From Oligoflexus sp. (GTDB lineage Bacteria; Bdellovibrionota_B; Oligoflexia; Oligoflexales; Oligoflexaceae), in the NCBI GenBank assembly GCA_030151925.1, contig JASLCY010000043.1:1-7072 (forward strand): a stretch of DNA of 7,072 nt, written 5' to 3'. Below the pieces are notes generated by a model. The model ran no database searches. It saw only the letters and a program-made list of their open reading frames with translations, and was not told where the DNA came from. Below, in pieces: positions 6,808 to 7,072 of the stretch; the first letter of the stretch is position 1; each line of letters opens with the position of its first letter. Made by a program: the position numbers and the translations under genes.

Positions 6808-7072
6808 TTACTTAATCGCACCTACGAGAACGGCGAGCTGGATCGAAGCCGCTGCGAGACAGACCACCCAGCCGATCAGCGGGGAGATCTTGCGAAAAAA
6901 CAGGTTGTACTTGCGATGGTTGAGACCCACCGACTGCCACATGCTCGAAAGCCCGTGGCTCAAGTGATAGCCGAGAATCAGCATGGAGATGATATAGATC
7001 GTGGAATAGACGGGATTCTGGAAACCCGTGACGACCATGGTGTAGACGTCGTCGCGGCCTTGCGGGTCCGTG
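6808..7072 (-). CDS. sdhC: Succinate dehydrogenase cytochrome b subunit (b558 family), C-terminal part, starts beyond the window
   Basis: SdhC is the membrane anchor of the complex; it binds heme b and exchanges electrons with quinone. Only the last 87 residues are in the window. The frame stays open to base 7072 and reads [20 protein letters not shown], so the ATG at 7038 is internal (the Met of VYTMVV) and not the start. Two hydrophobic segments are visible. One is about 7011-6940 and contains YHLSHGLSS, whose histidines (codons starting at 6966 and 6957) are candidates for heme ligation or quinone contact. The other is about 6888-6814 ([20 protein letters not shown]) near the C-terminus. 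The VYTMVVTGF...HLSHGLSS pattern matches the five-helix b558-type SdhC/FrdC anchors. With sdhA following directly and no sdhD, this is the single-anchor form. The stop TAA is at 6810-6808. Confidence 0.92.
   Translation of the reverse strand, partial: TDPQGRDDVYTMVVTGFQNPVYSTIYIISMLILGYHLSHGLSSMWQSVGLNHRKYNLFFRKISPLIGWVVCLAAASIQLAVLVGAIK

Noticed and set aside
6741..6821. N-terminal extension of sdhA starting at 6821 and overlapping sdhC
   Set aside because: There is no ribosome binding site of its own, the added residues are proline-rich and not SdhA-like, and the ATG at 6740 has a near-ideal AGGAG.

Overview
The window holds one block of seven co-directional minus-strand genes, two of them cut by the window edges. 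Reading in the direction of transcription (right to left), the order is sdhC (3' part), sdhA, sdhB, purS, purQ, purL and purF (5' part). Coding sequence fills nearly everything. The only gaps are 67 nt (sdhC-sdhA), 4 nt (purS-purQ), 39 nt (purQ-purL) and 20 nt (purL-purF). The sdhA/sdhB and sdhB/purS pairs overlap at stop/start junctions (TAATG and ATGA).

Region 1 (about 4060-7072) encodes a non-classical, single-cytochrome succinate:quinone oxidoreductase: SdhC of the b558 type, the covalent-FAD flavoprotein SdhA and the three-cluster iron-sulfur protein SdhB. It is the membrane complex that oxidises succinate to fumarate and feeds electrons to quinone, or runs in reverse as a fumarate reductase. 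Region 2 (about 1-4063) encodes de novo purine enzymes. PurS, PurQ and the short PurL make the three-subunit FGAM synthase (step 4). PurF, of the Bacillus subtilis type with a short propeptide and an iron-sulfur ligand cysteine, catalyses the first committed step.

Organism (inference): the sequence is fairly GC-rich and bacterial. The order sdhCAB with no sdhD and a C-terminal ESCGGHF-type SdhA is typical of Bacteroidetes, Chlamydiae and delta-proteobacterium-like groups. It is not typical of the classical alpha/gamma-proteobacterial sdhCDAB. Together with a PurS/PurQ/short-PurL system and moderately high GC, a Bdellovibrionota- or other 'Deltaproteobacteria'-grade bacterium is my best guess. 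I cannot confirm this without a database search.

This is core metabolism and I see no mobile element, CRISPR array, RNA gene, defence system or other unknown system. The points worth a second look are the direct 4-nt coupling of a respiratory gene (sdhB) to a purine gene (purS), with a seven-A run on the junction that could permit a -1 shift into purS, and a terminator-like hairpin inside the pur block between purQ and purL.
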